A DNA stretch of 64,000 nucleotides from Theristus sp. LFF4_11 (GCA_030248135.1 JASANC010004600.1:62001-126000); one strand, 5' to 3'; numbered from the stretch's first letter, positions 11,501-23,503 are shown. The notes: generated from the sequence alone by a model not told the origin. Translations and numbers: made by a program.

Positions 11501-13526
11501 TGGTAGCACAATTTCACCAATGTCACTGCATTCAGCCACTGAATTCGCTAGGTATGTGTTTCAAACAGGTTTCTAATAAACCCCCATGGGGGTTTATTTT
11601 TGGGGGGGATTATTTGGAAACTTGTCGAGGGGGTGGGGGTTTATTTTTTTAGGGGGGGGGGTTAATTTAGGGGGGGGGTTAATAGAGGTAATACGGTACG
11701 TGATCCGAGTGATCTGATTCACCATAATTTAGAGTTCGACTGCATTATTGAAGGGGGTTTTGCATGGAGACAAAAACCAGCTGGCCGATTTTCTCACGGC
11801 CGCTTTTACAAAACTGAACTTCTGAAAGAAACCTATATCAGATCTCTGATATAGGTCGCTTCGAGTACGTGGTCTCAGCGCGAAGTGAGCCGGACGCGGC
11901 GCCACATTTGGCGACCAGCTGCGCCGAGGACTGTCTGGGTGTCGTGGTGCCCATACTCGGCCAACAGTATCCGAACTCGTCGGTAGAGATCTGGATCTCG
12001 GCCACTTCCATGCCACATGTTCGTGTACGAGTTTTGAGTTGGAGAGTCGAAAAAGAACTGTGTGACTGGTTGCCTGAAACTGAGAACGTATATACTTAAC
12101 AAGTTACTCAACAAATTGTTGACCTACCACTGGTGTATAGCGCACACGAAGAAGTTTTTTGCATCCTGTACTGCATTGCAAACGGCACTGCATTTTGCAC
12201 TGCATCGTAAAAAATTTCTTTACGAAAATGACCGTGACTTCCGCACAGTCACTTTCAGGCAAAATTTTTAACGATGCAGTGCAGGATGCAGAAAAAAATT
12301 GCTGCGTGCAACAGAAATTTCGCAAGACACATGTTTGGGGACACCATTGTTAGCGTGTATACGGTATTTGCAGTGTGTTTTGTTCGCAGTTCAATCTGAC
12401 GAGCAACGGCGTGCGAATGGCTGCTGAGGTCACCGTCGACCTGCACGTGCGCCTACCGTCCGCCCGCTCAAAGTATCTCGCCAGTTTCGCGCTGATTCTA
12501 CGATTTGAATTTCGCGGCAAATTCGACGCGCCCACCGCGAGTCTCGTCGTGAGACCGTCGAGCGTGCGTGCGCTGCAGACGATCATGACAAAGCAGCAGT
12601 GAGATCGGGGAAGGGGGGTTTCTTGTTTGGTTTTTTTTGGCTGGACAATGCAGGCGGATTTGCCTCTGACTGGAAACACCTCGAGGTTTTTTCATGGCAT
12701 AATCAAATTTTTCTGCTTTCCTTGAAACTGCCAGTTCCAGTTTTATGTTGACCAACAAGTTCGGTATACCAGACGAGAGACGCTGCGAATGTTTCTTTGG
12801 CGAATACCGACACAAGAATGAAAAATCATTCAAATCTGAATATATTTTATTATTATATTATTCTGGTCACCTCCAATTGTGTGTAGTTGAGAGAACTGAT
12901 GATTGTGCAATGTGTAAGTGACTGTAACTCAGCAGCTCAACACTGTGATACAACGGAGAAAGTTGTCAAAGCGCACAAAACGTCATCCACTGTCCAGCAA
13001 TAAAATAGAGGCAAAAAATACAGCGACCAATTGAAATCCCAGCCAATCACCGCCTATTTGAAGGAAGAAAACGTTTTTTTCCTTGAAAACATAATCCAGA
13101 TATTCGCGAAATTTCCACGGCACGTTCGACAGCATGCAGGAGAACCAATTTCTGGACGGCTTGAACGACTTCTTTATGAAGAAGCTCATTGCTCACATGA
13201 GTCTACCGTTGCCAGTGATTGGGGTGCCGCCGGATTATCAGCAACACGACGTGGAATTTATTGTACAGGGTGAGCCAAAAAAAGGTTCCAATCATGCGGA
13301 TGCGCGAGCGAGCGCCAGCGAGCGGACAGCGCATCACGCATTATATGAGCCGTTATCCTCTCGCGCGCGTTTTTCAAATTTGCTCGCTTCCTCCAGCGAG
13401 CATAGTATAAGCCACAAACTTGGTTCTGTGCACACGAAACGAACACCCAAAGTTGTGCTTGGAGCCGCGAAAAAATTTTTATCCGACTACTTTTCATACG
13501 CTGTAGACACGAAAAACCTATTCTGA
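8577..13526 (+). CDS. BPI/LBP/CETP-fold secreted lipid-binding protein (8 exons; 3' end invaded by a transposon)
   Basis: Exons: 8577-8780, 9104-9319, 9871-10023, 10320-10608, 10987-11124, 11855-12024, 12390-12598, 13100-13526; all seven junctions are in phase. The protein starts with a signal peptide (MQIPRISLALLVILK). The N-terminal barrel includes the pair of cysteines conserved in BPI (SPELNCSARL and RRMLCMETV), which form the known family disulfide. The C-terminal barrel shows CLGVVVPILGQQYPNSSVEI followed by WISATSMPHV, aligning with the human BPI region around FPNMKIQIHVSASTPP. The last exon ends MSLPLPVIGVPPDYQQHDVE, the usual amphipathic end. Family members bind lipopolysaccharide or lipids extracellularly. 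After FIV at 13265 the frame enters a mariner terminal repeat and reads about 87 residues of repeat sequence to a stop at 13526. The natural C-terminus is therefore altered, or the gene uses the donor-like GTGAGC at the repeat end. Confidence 0.8.
11149..11722 (-). repeat. R1-family dispersed repeat, split by a later insertion
   Basis: GGTCCCGAGACCCAAATGCG through TTTCATGCATGACGCGGCAA matches the R1 family. It is interrupted at 11233-11697 by the G-rich foldback and resumes as GTGATCCGAGTGATC. Copies elsewhere read continuously across the break, so the order of insertion is clear. Confidence 0.65.
11233..11697. mobile_element. G-rich foldback element, copy 1, with 4-bp target duplication
   Basis: The terminal inverted repeat ACCGTATTACCTCTAATAAA pairs with the right end (..TTAATAGAGGTAATACGGT). 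ACGT flanks both sides. The interior has AAACCCCCATGGGGGTTT palindromes and several runs of 8-9 G. A second copy lies at 22078-22467. It sits in the intron between exons 5 and 6 of the BPI-fold gene. Confidence 0.75.
11732..11752. repeat. Remnant of the CAGTCGAACTC MITE family
   Basis: ATAATTTAGAGTTCGACTGCA is one terminal inverted repeat of the TA-flanked MITE present at 29.1, 51.1 and 55.6 kb. Confidence 0.55.
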
Positions 13527-13589
13527 AAACAGTGTTACTTATTTTTCTATCTCTTTTTTTTTCCGGTATGTAATCAACATGTGTTCGCG

Positions 13590-14110
13590 CTTTCAGTTTT
13601 TACCTGCGACACGTTCACAGTCTAGCAAGAATGTTTCCTGGGGTAATTTCATCCGTAGATTTGGAAAAATGGGTTAATTTTTTGCCCCGACCACTTTTTT
13701 GGGTAAAAATTTGGGCATTTTTAAAAGTTCGCAGCGTTTTCACCGGGTTTCAAGTGTTCGCCCTTTCAATTTTTAGCTGGGACACTTTCACAGTTGAAGA
13801 AAAATGTTTCCTAGGGTAATTTCATCCGTAGATTTGGAAAAATGAGTTAATTTTTTGCCCCGACCTTTTTTTGGGGTAAAAATTGGTTTTTTTTAAAGTT
13901 CGCAGGGTTGTCACCTGGTTTTAAGTGTTCGCCCTTTCAATTTTTAGCTGGGACACTTTCACAGTTGAACAAGAATTTTTCCTCGGGTAAATTCATCCGT
14001 AGATTCTGAAAATTTAGTTTATTTTTTGCCCGGGCATTTTTTTGGGTCAAAATTGTGCATTTTTTGAAAATTCGTAGCATTTTGACTGGGTATCATTTTT
14101 TCAGTCTTAC
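13590..14110 (+). repeat. About 172-bp tandem repeat, three diverged copies
   Basis: ATCCGTAGATTTGGAAAAAT recurs at 13651 and 13824 and, diverged, at 13995. Each unit also carries TTTTTTGCCC..GACC and GTGTTCGCCCTTTCAATTTT. Confidence 0.85.
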
Positions 14111-14142
14111 AAATTTTGTCTGAGCTACGAAAAATAGCAGAA

Positions 14143-15640
14143 ATGTTTAGTCCATAGGAATTCAATACGCTGATCACGGATTTTGGGATAGTTTTCTTAC
14201 GTGAGCAACTCTAGATGCTGAATCGTGACGATTTCGGGCGAATCGGCCGTGGAAGTTGGCGAAATCGGTCCAGAAACGAAAAACAAGAAAAGGGTGTTTT
14301 CCAGGGTAATTCAATGCGCTGATCACGAATTTTGGGTTAGTTTTCTTACGCGAGAAACTCTAGATGCTGAATCGTGACGATTTCGGGCGAATCGGCCGTG
14401 GAAATTGGCGAAATCGGTCCAGAAACGAAAAACAAGAAAAGGGTGTTTTCCAGGGTAATTCAATGCGCTGATCACGAATTTTGGGTTAGTTTTCTTACGT
14501 GAGCAACTCTAGATGCTGAATCGTGACGATTTCGGGCGAATCGGCCGTGGAAGTTGGCGAAATCGGTCCAGAAACGAAAAACAAGTAAAGGGTGTTTTCC
14601 AGGGTAATTCAATGCGCTGATCACAAATTTTGGGTTAGTTTTCTTACGTGAGCAACTCTAGACGCTGAATCGTGACGATTTCGGGCGAATCGGGCGTGGA
14701 AGTTGGCGAAATCGGTCCAGAAACGAAAAACAAGAAAAGCGTGTTTTCCAGGGTAATTCAATGCGCTGATCACGGATTTTGGGTTAGTTTTCTTACGTGA
14801 GCAACTCTAGATGCTGAATCGTGACGATTTCGGGCGAATCGGCCGTGGAAGTTGGCGAAATCGGTCCAGAAACGAAAAACAAGAAAAGGGTGTTTTCCAG
14901 GGTATTTCAATGCGCTGATCACGGATTTTGGGTTAGTTTTCTTACGTGAGCAACTCTAGATGCTGAATCGTGACGATTTCGGGCGAATCGGCCGTGGAAG
15001 TTGGCGAAATCGGTCCAGAAACGAAAAACAAGAAAAGGGTGTTTTCCAGGGTAATTCAATGCGCTGATCACGGATTTTGGGTTAGTTTTCTTACGTGAGC
15101 AACTCTAGATGCTGAATCGTGACGATTTCGGGCGAATCGGCCGTGGAAGTTGGCGAAATCGGTCCAGAAACGAAAAACAAGAAAAGGGTGTTTTCCAGGG
15201 TAATTCAATGCGCTGATCACGAATTTTGAGTTAGTTTTCTTACGTGAGCAACTCTAGATGCTGAATCGTGACGATTTCGGGCGAATCGGCCGTGGAAGTT
15301 GGCGAAATCGGTCCAGAAATGAAAAACGAGAAAACGGTTTTTCCAGGGTAATTCAATGTGCTGATCACGGATTTTGGGTTAGTTTTCTTGTATGAGCAAC
15401 TCTAGATACTGAATCGTGACGATTTATGGTGAATCGGCCGTGGAATTTAGCGAAACCGGTGCAGAAATGAAAAACAAGAAAACGGTGTTTTCCATGGTAA
15501 TTCATTACGCCGATCACGGCTTTTGGGTCAGTTTTTCTTTTGTGAGCGATTCTAGGTACTGAATCGTGACGATTTTGGGGAATCGGCCGTAGAAATGGCA
15601 TAGGAGAAATCGGCCTAAAAACGAAAAATGAAAAACCTGA
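14143..15640 (+). repeat. 149-bp satellite array, about 10 copies
   Basis: The unit includes GGGTAATTCAATGCGCTGAT and GTGAGCAACTCTAGATGCTG. Unit starts at 14292, 14441, 14590, 14739, 14888, 15037, 15186 and 15335 are exactly 149 bp apart. Central copies are nearly identical, while the outermost (14143, 15484) are diverged, as expected for an array homogenised from the middle. A lone relative is at about 30225-30385. Confidence 0.95.
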
Positions 15641-15721
15641 GTTGTCCGGGGTTTAGAAGAATGTGTGACCAACGAATTGTGATTTTGGTCCGACCTTCGG
15701 GGCTTATGTAAAAGTCAGAAT

Positions 15722-16749
15722 ATTATCTAAAAATGCGTGAGACGCATATAAAAGGAGGAATATGGCCTTGTGTAAGCAGTGAAAGACTTGGCTCGACAAC
15801 GCTTTTCAAGTCTCTGATGTGGTACACACGGATACAAGTACATAAGGGTCATATTTTTGCGCCGCGTTTGTTTTTTTTGAAGCACGCCCCCCACCGATTC
15901 CGGAAACCCGAAGGTACCAAACTCCGGTGGGATTGGGGAATGGACGGCTCACCATCCCGTGGAACCAATACCCTCGGCATGTGAGGGGGGCAGCCTCTAA
16001 GCCCCGCTCTGTCCTGGGGGCACCAGTGATCTTAGCCCGATTTCGGTTTCGGTGGCCTGCGGTCGCTATATCCCCGGAGGGCAGCGAATCCGAAAGTGTT
16101 CGTTTTCGTTTTCGTTTTGCTGAAAAGCGTAAAACTTTGAAGTTATTTTTTAATTGTTCTCTTCGATTTAATCTAAAATCACGCCATGTGCGAAATTCTG
16201 TAAATTCTGTGCAAAAACAGAAAAATTAGAGATTGCAAAACATTGTTGCATGTGTAGCTTTTTCGTTGTTGTTAACGTACGCACCGCTGTGTACACACCA
16301 GCACCAGTGACAAAAAAGAGTTGTCTTCCGTTGATTTTCACCTTTTTTACCGGTGTCACCTTCAACTAGTGTGGCAGGATAAACCGTCTGTCCCGTGAGT
16401 CATTGCCTTTGCCACAGGAGACCTTGCGTTCCGCAATGCTTCTGCGATACAATTTGTCCTGAACAAACCAGTGTCAGCGAGCTAAAGTCTGATTGTTATT
16501 TTAGTAGTTTTAGTGGTCGCTAAATGCCCGAAATCCGCAAATGTGAAAGGTCATTTGTCTACAATACACAGCACGAGGGTTGCCATGTGCAACCGAAATC
16601 ATAAATAAACGGCGCAAAAATATGACTCTTATGTACTTGTATCCGTGTGTACCACATCAGAGACTTGAAAAGCGTTGTCGAGCCAAGTCTTTCACTGCTT
16701 ACACAAGGCCATATTCCTCCTTTTATATGCGTCTCACGCATTTTTAGAT
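15722..16749. mobile_element. TIR element of about 1 kb with 140-bp inverted repeats
   Basis: ATCTAAAAATGCGTGAGACG at the left is mirrored by CGTCTCACGCATTTTTAGAT at the right. The inverted repeat extends to about 15868 and 16606, and both arms give the same chance peptide MRETHIKGG. The interior carries a fragment of the SINE tail (GGTACCAAACTCCGGTGGGA) and no transposase. Confidence 0.75.
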
Positions 16750-18108
16750 AATTCTAAAATGCTCTCACTTGCTTGTGCTAAGGTGTTGCGCGCTGAAAAA
16801 TGGAACACTACTAGAAAATATTTGGAGGTTTTTCTGACCAAATTTTTGTCACGGTATGTTGTCCTTGTCACTCACTACAGCAAAATATCTAGAAAATATG
16901 AAAAATCGACAAATGTGGCAAAAATGCAGAGGGTTGATTTAGCTGTAACAAAAAGTCAAATGATGAACGTTGGTGACAACCCGAGTGTTCACAACACAAA
17001 AAAAGATGAAAAAAGCAATACGCACATACAGTAGCTTGCAAATTCCGACTGCCGAATTGCATTTGAACAATCTTTGATTACCCTGATGTTTCACTTCGAG
17101 TCTGAGCGTGCGTGAGCGGTTCTGCTCAGAACAGATGCGCATTTATCTTTCCAGGCAAGCAAATTGTTTTTTTCCTTTTTTTAATTCACAAAATTTGCCA
17201 CTCTGATGTTGTTACCATATTGTTGTACCATAGCAGACTAGTTGTTTTCTGCAGTGAAAGATGCAATTCCATTTTCAGTCTTTGCTGCCATCATGGTTAA
17301 GTGGACGGCATAGCAGCGAGTCTGGGCTGTCATTTGGTAAGAACATGCGAATAACTTTTCCACAGTGGTTCGGCAATTTCGTACAAAATTCAATTTGACC
17401 CCGCGTGACGATACATCAGTTCGGAAGTCCGTTTATGAGCAGTGATAAACAGTGAGATTATGGATGAACATTGTTTTTCGTCAAAAATTGCTATTTTTCG
17501 AAAATTACACTGTAAAAACGTGTAAACCAAAAAAAATGATCACAAAAAAAACCTCCCAAAGTGTTTTAACACTGTTTTCCAAATGTTAAAACATGAGGTC
17601 CTTTTGTTACAGCTAAATCAACTCTCTGCTTTTCACAACATTTGTCGATTTTTCATGTTTTCCAGATATTCTGCTGTGGTGAGTGATAGGGGCAACATAC
17701 CGTAACAAAAATTGGGTCAGAAAAACCTCCAAATGTTTTTTAATAGTGTTTCAATTTTCAGCTCGAAGCACCTCAGCACAAGCCAGTGAGAGCATTTTAG
17801 AATTGGAACCTTTTTTTGGCTCACTCTGTATATTTATAAATATTTGAAACGGGAGTGGAAGAAAACCTTTTCTTGCAGTTTGAAAGCAAGATTTCCCATG
17901 CATACGTTAGTGCGCTTGCGTTTCTTACCGGTTTAACGAATTGCATAACTGTTGACGCCCCCGCAGTGACTTGCAGAATATAGTTGGAAAGGAATTTTTT
18001 AATCGCCGGAAGTCCCTTTATTTCCGGCCGTAAAAGCTATAATCAAACAACGCAAATTGCCAAAAATAGACGTGTCGCTAAAAATAGCTGCTTTCTTCAG
18101 ACTAGCTA

Positions 18109-18838
18109 CAGTCGAACTGGATAAATTAGGGCATTAGCTGATTGGCTGGTTCTAATCATGTTCAAACGCGAGCCGTTAAAGCTGTATTTTGCTTTTTTTT
18201 GATTTTCAATTTTTGAGTGTTTGTGTTGATGAATGTTTAGATTTTTAATGACAAAACTTGTTTGTGATTTATGAAACGCAGAAAAACTAAGAAAAGCAAA
18301 ATTTAAGGCGAGTTTTTATTTGTTTTAGAACGAAGAACGACGACGACGGTGAATTCTCAAATTTGGTGGTGAAAACTGCTTTTCTCCATTTTTAAATTGA
18401 AACACACGGTCTGTGAACAGTTCAAATATGCAGAAAAACTGCTAGCAGGTGTTTCCAAAAGCACAAATTCATTTTCCAAAAACGAACGACGACGACAACA
18501 ACAAAATGTTGTTTGATTTTTGATTAAAAAATTTGTTTCTTATGAATTATGTTATAGAGAAAATTTGAAAAGCAATCGGTTTTCAAGCAAATATTCATTT
18601 TTTCAAGCGTCGAGAGTCATCACCGTCGCAGTCGCATTTTATTTGTTTTTATTTTTCTGTATTTCATAAATTACATGAAACAAGTTTTGTCCATTAAACA
18701 TCCGAACATTCATCAACACAATCACTCAAAAATTGAAAAATTAAAAAAGCAAAGTGCATTTTGAACGGCCGGCGTTTGAACCTGATCAGATCACGCACAA
18801 GCCAAATCAGCTAATTCTCCAAATTATCCAGTCTGACT
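18109..18838. mobile_element. Foldback/MITE with long inverted repeats
   Basis: CAGTCGAACTGGATAAATTA at the left pairs with TAATTCTCCAAATTATCCAG followed by TCTGACT at the right, and a TA precedes the left end. The subterminal CTGATTGGCTGGTT and the inner ATGACAAAACTTGTTTG are mirrored too (CAAGTTTTGTCCAT). It looks like a larger relative of the CAGTCGAACTC MITE family. Confidence 0.65.
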
Positions 18839-19155
18839 ATATTTACTTTCGGATACAGTGTACGTCGACTTTGTTCAAGGTGTGCATGTCTATATTGCAA
18901 TTGTTAAATCAATGGCATAAAGATAAATACTGAAACTACGGACTTCAAGTATAACAGGTGTGTGGCGTCGCATTTGTAACTTCTGTCACACTAGCGGATT
19001 ACGGTAACTCATCTATCACATAGCTTATTCTTCACTTTCACAAGACTTTGCCTATCAAAATATCACACCCCCATTGGCTTGACGAGCGCTGATGAAAAAA
19101 GTTCGCAATTACTTGTAGTTCGTTATGCTTCTTTGCCTGTGTGTTTCAAATTTCT

Positions 19156-19163
19156 GTCCGTTT

Positions 19164-19231
<68 letters not shown>

Positions 19232-19431
19232 GGAATCTTAGGCGATGTTTCTAGCTAAGGCTAACCCAGAAAAGCGTACAGAACCGCCGTCGAGTAGAGT
19301 GGCCATAGAGTTTTCTCTGTCATTAAGTTCCTGTATACACCCCTCGGCGGGGCTCGAACGACCCCCGAACGCACAGACAATAAATAGCCTAACGCGCTAC
19401 CACCAGGCCACGAGGGTGACAACCTGACAAG
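19156..19431 (-). mobile_element. tRNA-derived SINE with (AAC)n tail
   Basis: On the minus strand, GGCCTGGTGGTAGCGCGTTA resembles an A box and GTCGTTCGAGCCCCGCCGAG a B box. A body then ends in GGGTTAGCC and a 3' (AAC)n tail, seen on the plus strand as (GTT)n at 19164-19231. A related plus-strand copy lies at 23975-24215. Confidence 0.7.
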
Positions 19432-22073
19432 GTGTGTTGAGCGCACAGTTTCGACTCCATAGAGATATACGTACAAATTCGTGCAGTTATAATCAAGACC
19501 CTGAAATTTTTTGACGTTTCGAATTCATTCAGATCAAAAGCTCTTTTTTGAAAGACACCACCGCCACAAAGTTAGTTATTTTTTCTTTTGGTATTCGGGC
19601 ATGATATCGCATGGCATGACTGTTGAAAAAAACTGGATTCCATTGACGTATGTGATAGCGTGACAACGGTGACATGCGCGGAATAATTACGTGTACAAAT
19701 TAAAAATTTTTATCAATGGAAACGACACGTATGTAGCTGTGTGAATAGGTACAAATAAAATTTTTTTATCAATGGAAACCATACGATTGGTGCAGAGTGT
19801 ACGAATCTTTTCAGAGCTCGCTAGACTGACACGTTCATTCATTTTTATTTTTCTCACCAAACGAAAAGCACTCCCGACCAGACCGTACCGGAACAGCATA
19901 TAATTTTCGGAGACTCGCATGATTTCTTCTGTTTTTTTTATCGAAAACAAAGTGTTAAAATCAATTCAATTCAAACACCGTGATGCGCTGTGTGGTAAAG
20001 AAAACACACAAACAAACACACTGGCGTGCATAGAAAAAGACATTACCTAATCTGTGAAAGTGACCGCGTGATTGACTTGTGTGCGTGACTGTATGCGTGC
20101 TACATTGTACATTACGGATTTCTCAATGAAATTGATGCCTTAGCTGGAAAGTAACACAGTGTCACGTTTTAGTTTTCTGTTCTTTGATACTCTCTCTCAA
20201 ACCACCTTTATATTTTATATTAAAAAGCCACTAACAATTGACGCCAACAAGAGCAACCGTGCACTGTATAATAGGGTCTCTCATGATGAACGAATCCTCA
20301 ACATGACCGCTTAGGTATGCATATACACGTCTGTGTGCGTCATTTCACGCAATTATATGCGTAAAGCATACCTATATGTACAGTATATGCCATATCAAAT
20401 AGCATCCCACACACTATTCAAGGTTCTCTATAAGCCACAGTTGCTTTTTGAAGATATAATGGCGCTTCGATATAACGTCAGAGACGAAAAGGAGGGGTGC
20501 CCGTGGCACATGATGCAAGTGACATATTACGAAAACAAACGTCACACGCTTAAGGTCGAATTTTAGCGATGTCGCCTCCCCCGCACCCGTGCGGCGCCCG
20601 AAAAGATTCCAGTTAATCAATGTGTGTGAGTAGAGTCAGTTAGTGTTTCTTTTGTATGTTTGTGTCAAACTAAAGGTGCCTTTCGTATCCAAATAGTTCC
20701 CCAGTGTATAGTTCCCCACATTTCAAATTATATGCTGTAGTTTAAAATTGCAAAAACAATGGGCTTCTTAATGATAAGCTTTTTGTTTTGCAGCTACCGT
20801 TGATTTGTTTTTCCCTTGTTACTGATGTTTTCATGACGTCCGTTGTTTTTTGGTTTGATTTGAGTGACGTTTTTCAGTAAAATGATAAATAAATAAATTA
20901 GTTGTTTATCACCAGCATATTTGCAACGGAATCCAAATCCAAAATTCAAATTATGCCAAAAATCAAATTTTTGAGGAAAGCAGACGAAAATTTTTAAATT
21001 TTTTAACGTTAAAAATTGGTTTTAAAAACGATTTTTCAAACCCCATAATCCTACACGTGCCTGACACGTTATGCGTACCGTATAAAAGATAACAGAACAG
21101 CAAATCGAATCAGACTTTTTGTGAACTGACAAAGAATAGGAACAGATATCGATAGAAACATGTGATAAGTAGATGCAGTAAGAAGTAGATGCAGTAGATA
21201 ATTGTCACAAGTAAGTACTTCATGACCATGTGCCACATCCACGTCAAAGTCCAGTGGCTTGCAATGTTTTCACTTTTGATGGCATCCATGATTTCCCTCA
21301 TTGTTTGAAAGTAATTTCCTGTTTTTTGGTCAAAACACCATTGGGTTTATCGCGTTGCACCCCGTTACAACACTCTGTGTGACATTTTGACAAGTCACTG
21401 TGTTACAAATCGCATTTTCAGCTCCCTTGCAGTTTTCTCATTTATTAATTCTCCTGTTTTTGACGTTAATTCAAATCGCATTGTGCACGTATCATATATG
21501 TACAATGTACATGTACATACATGTAATAACCGTCATCATTCTCCAGCGAACCGGTGGGTAAATTTGACATGATATGGATTAAGCATGCGAAGTTCGTTCT
21601 TCTTGGCTTTAATATGATCAAAAGTGCGATAAAAAAGAACCAAGCGCGCGTTTATTGGCTATGACCATTTCTTGCAGCCAATCATCGTGCTTCCGTTGCT
21701 TATGTGTTTGAGGTTTTCTGGTGCACTGTGTTGACATTTGGCGATTATTGTAATCATCTTAGCTGAGCAGCTTTCCACTCAAACTCGAACTTATTTGTTA
21801 TTTTTATGTGTTTCTGTTTTTAGACGTGCCCTTTTCAGCGAAATCAGAGAAGGCAAACACGACAGTCTGCATATACTCGATTGTTTTTTTCACATGTGCA
21901 CAGCAGAGCGCATGTTGCTGTGTGTTTGTCATACTGTATACGCAACAGTAGCAAACATTTTTCGGCGTTGCTGATTGGCTGTGCAATGTGCAATCAGCTG
22001 AGAGTTCTGGATCTGAATTGAGAATAAATTGAATTAGGACCTTTTCACCGAAATCCTTTCCCCGGACACACTA
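19432..22073. other. AT-rich intergenic region with no supported gene
   Basis: Open frames here (for example 20333-20566) have AT-rich codons, no splice-supported neighbours and no recognisable domain. Apart from small local repeats such as the CATGTACAT runs near 21500, nothing stands out. Confidence 0.5.
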
Positions 22074-22077
22074 ATCT

Positions 22078-22467
22078 ACCGTATTACCTCCAATAAACCC
22101 TCATGGGGGATTAATACGTCAGCGATTTTTAGAGGTGGGGGTTTATTGGTGGGGGGGGGATTTTTGGTAGGGGGGGTTATTTACAAACCAATTCTAGGGT
22201 GGGGGTTTGTTGAAAAATGGCAAAAATACCTTGCATGGCAGGCAAGAAAGTCGCAGAAACAATTTACAATTTTTTTTTGTAATGAAATTACCATTAACTC
22301 ATCCCTTTGGGGTTTTTTGGTAGCACAATTTCACCAATGTCACTGCATTCAGCCACTGAATTCGCTGGGTATGTGTTTCAAACAGGTTTCCAATTACGCC
22401 CCATGGGGGTTTATTGGTGGGGGGGGGGGATTAATGGCGGGGGGGGGTTTAATAGGGGTAATACGGT
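22078..22467. mobile_element. G-rich foldback element, copy 2
   Basis: It has the same terminal inverted repeat as copy 1 (ACCGTATTACCTCCAATAAA, mirrored by GGGGTAATACGGT). It shares the interior AAAAATGGCAAAAATACCTT and TCATCCCTTTGGGG, and flanks ATCT/ATGT look like an imperfect 4-bp duplication. Confidence 0.75.
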
Positions 22468-22541
22468 ATGTTTCTTTTTGTCGTTAAGTGAAATCCATGT
22501 ATAGATTTCTGAAACAATTAACTTATAATCACTACACTCTA

Positions 22542-23503
22542 CAGGGTGAGCCAAAAAAAAGGTTCCAATTCTAAAATGCTCTCACTGGCTTGTGCTGAGT
22601 TGTTTCGAGCTGAAAATTGAAACACTATTAGAAAACATTTGGAGCTTTTTCTGACCAAATTTTTGTCATGGTATGTTGCCCCTAACACTCACTAGAGCAA
22701 AATATCCGGAAAATATGAAAAATCGACAAATGCTGTAAAATGCAGAGGGACGATTTAACTGTGACAAAGATCAAAAGAATGAACGTTGGTGACAGCCCGA
22801 ATGTTCACAACACAAAAAAAGATGAAAAAAGCAATATGAGTTTAAAGCAGCTTAGAAATGCCGAATGCTGAGTTGCATTTGAACAGTTTTTGATCACTCC
22901 AATGTTTCACTTCAAGTCTGAGTGTGCGTGTGCGGTTCTGCTCAGAACAGATGCGAATTTATCTTTTCAAATCCAAATTGTTTTTTTTCCTTTTTTAATA
23001 CACAAAATTTGCCACTCTGATATGTTTACCATAGCAGACTGGTTGTTTTTCTGCAGTGAGAGATGCACTTCCATTTTCAGTCTTTGCTGCATCATGGTTA
23101 AGTGGACGGCAGAGCAGCGAGTCTGGTCTGCCAATTGGTGGGAACATGCGAATAAATTGCAATTTTTTGAAAATTACACTGTAAAAATGAACTTACGTGT
23201 AAGCCAAAAAAATTTTTGATCACAAAAAACTCCCAAAGTGTTCTAACAAGTGTTCCAAATTTTAAAACACGAGGTCCCTTTGTTACAGCTAAATCAACCC
23301 TCTGCATTTCACAACATTTGTCGATTTTTCATGTTTTCCAGATATTCTTCTGTAGTGAGTGATAGAGGCAACATACCATAACAAAAATTTGGTCAAAAAA
23401 AACTCCAAATGTTTTCTAATAGTGTTCCAATTTTCAGCTCGAAACACCTTAGCACAAACCAGTGAGAGCATTTTAGAATTGGAACCTTTTTTGGCTCACT
23501 CTG
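22542..23503 (+). mobile_element. Mariner-type deletion derivative (962 bp) with about 220-bp inverted repeats
   Basis: CAGGGTGAGCC at the left and GGCTCACTCTG at the right are flanked by TA. The subterminal AGGTTCCAATTCTAAAATGC is mirrored by GCATTTTAGAATTGGAACCT. The start of a transposase survives at 23094: MVKWTAEQRVWSANWWEHAN, then the frame collapses. Confidence 0.85.

Larger units (their letters stand above)
13266..17828. mobile_element. Mariner-type element with long inverted repeats, split by a 3.4-kb insertion
   Basis: The left end CAGGGTGAGCCAAAAAAAGG starts right after a TA at 13264. The right end (..CCTTTTTTTGGCTCACTCTG) is followed by TA at 17829. The body at 16750-17828 matches the 962-bp copy at 22542-23503. 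It holds a broken transposase start, MVKWTA then a stop then QRVWAV, and further on FRTKFNLTPRDD, typical of the N-terminal helix-turn-helix of mariner relatives. Positions 13293-16749 are foreign and flanked by AAT. The insertion lies in the last coding exon of the BPI-fold gene. Confidence 0.7.
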
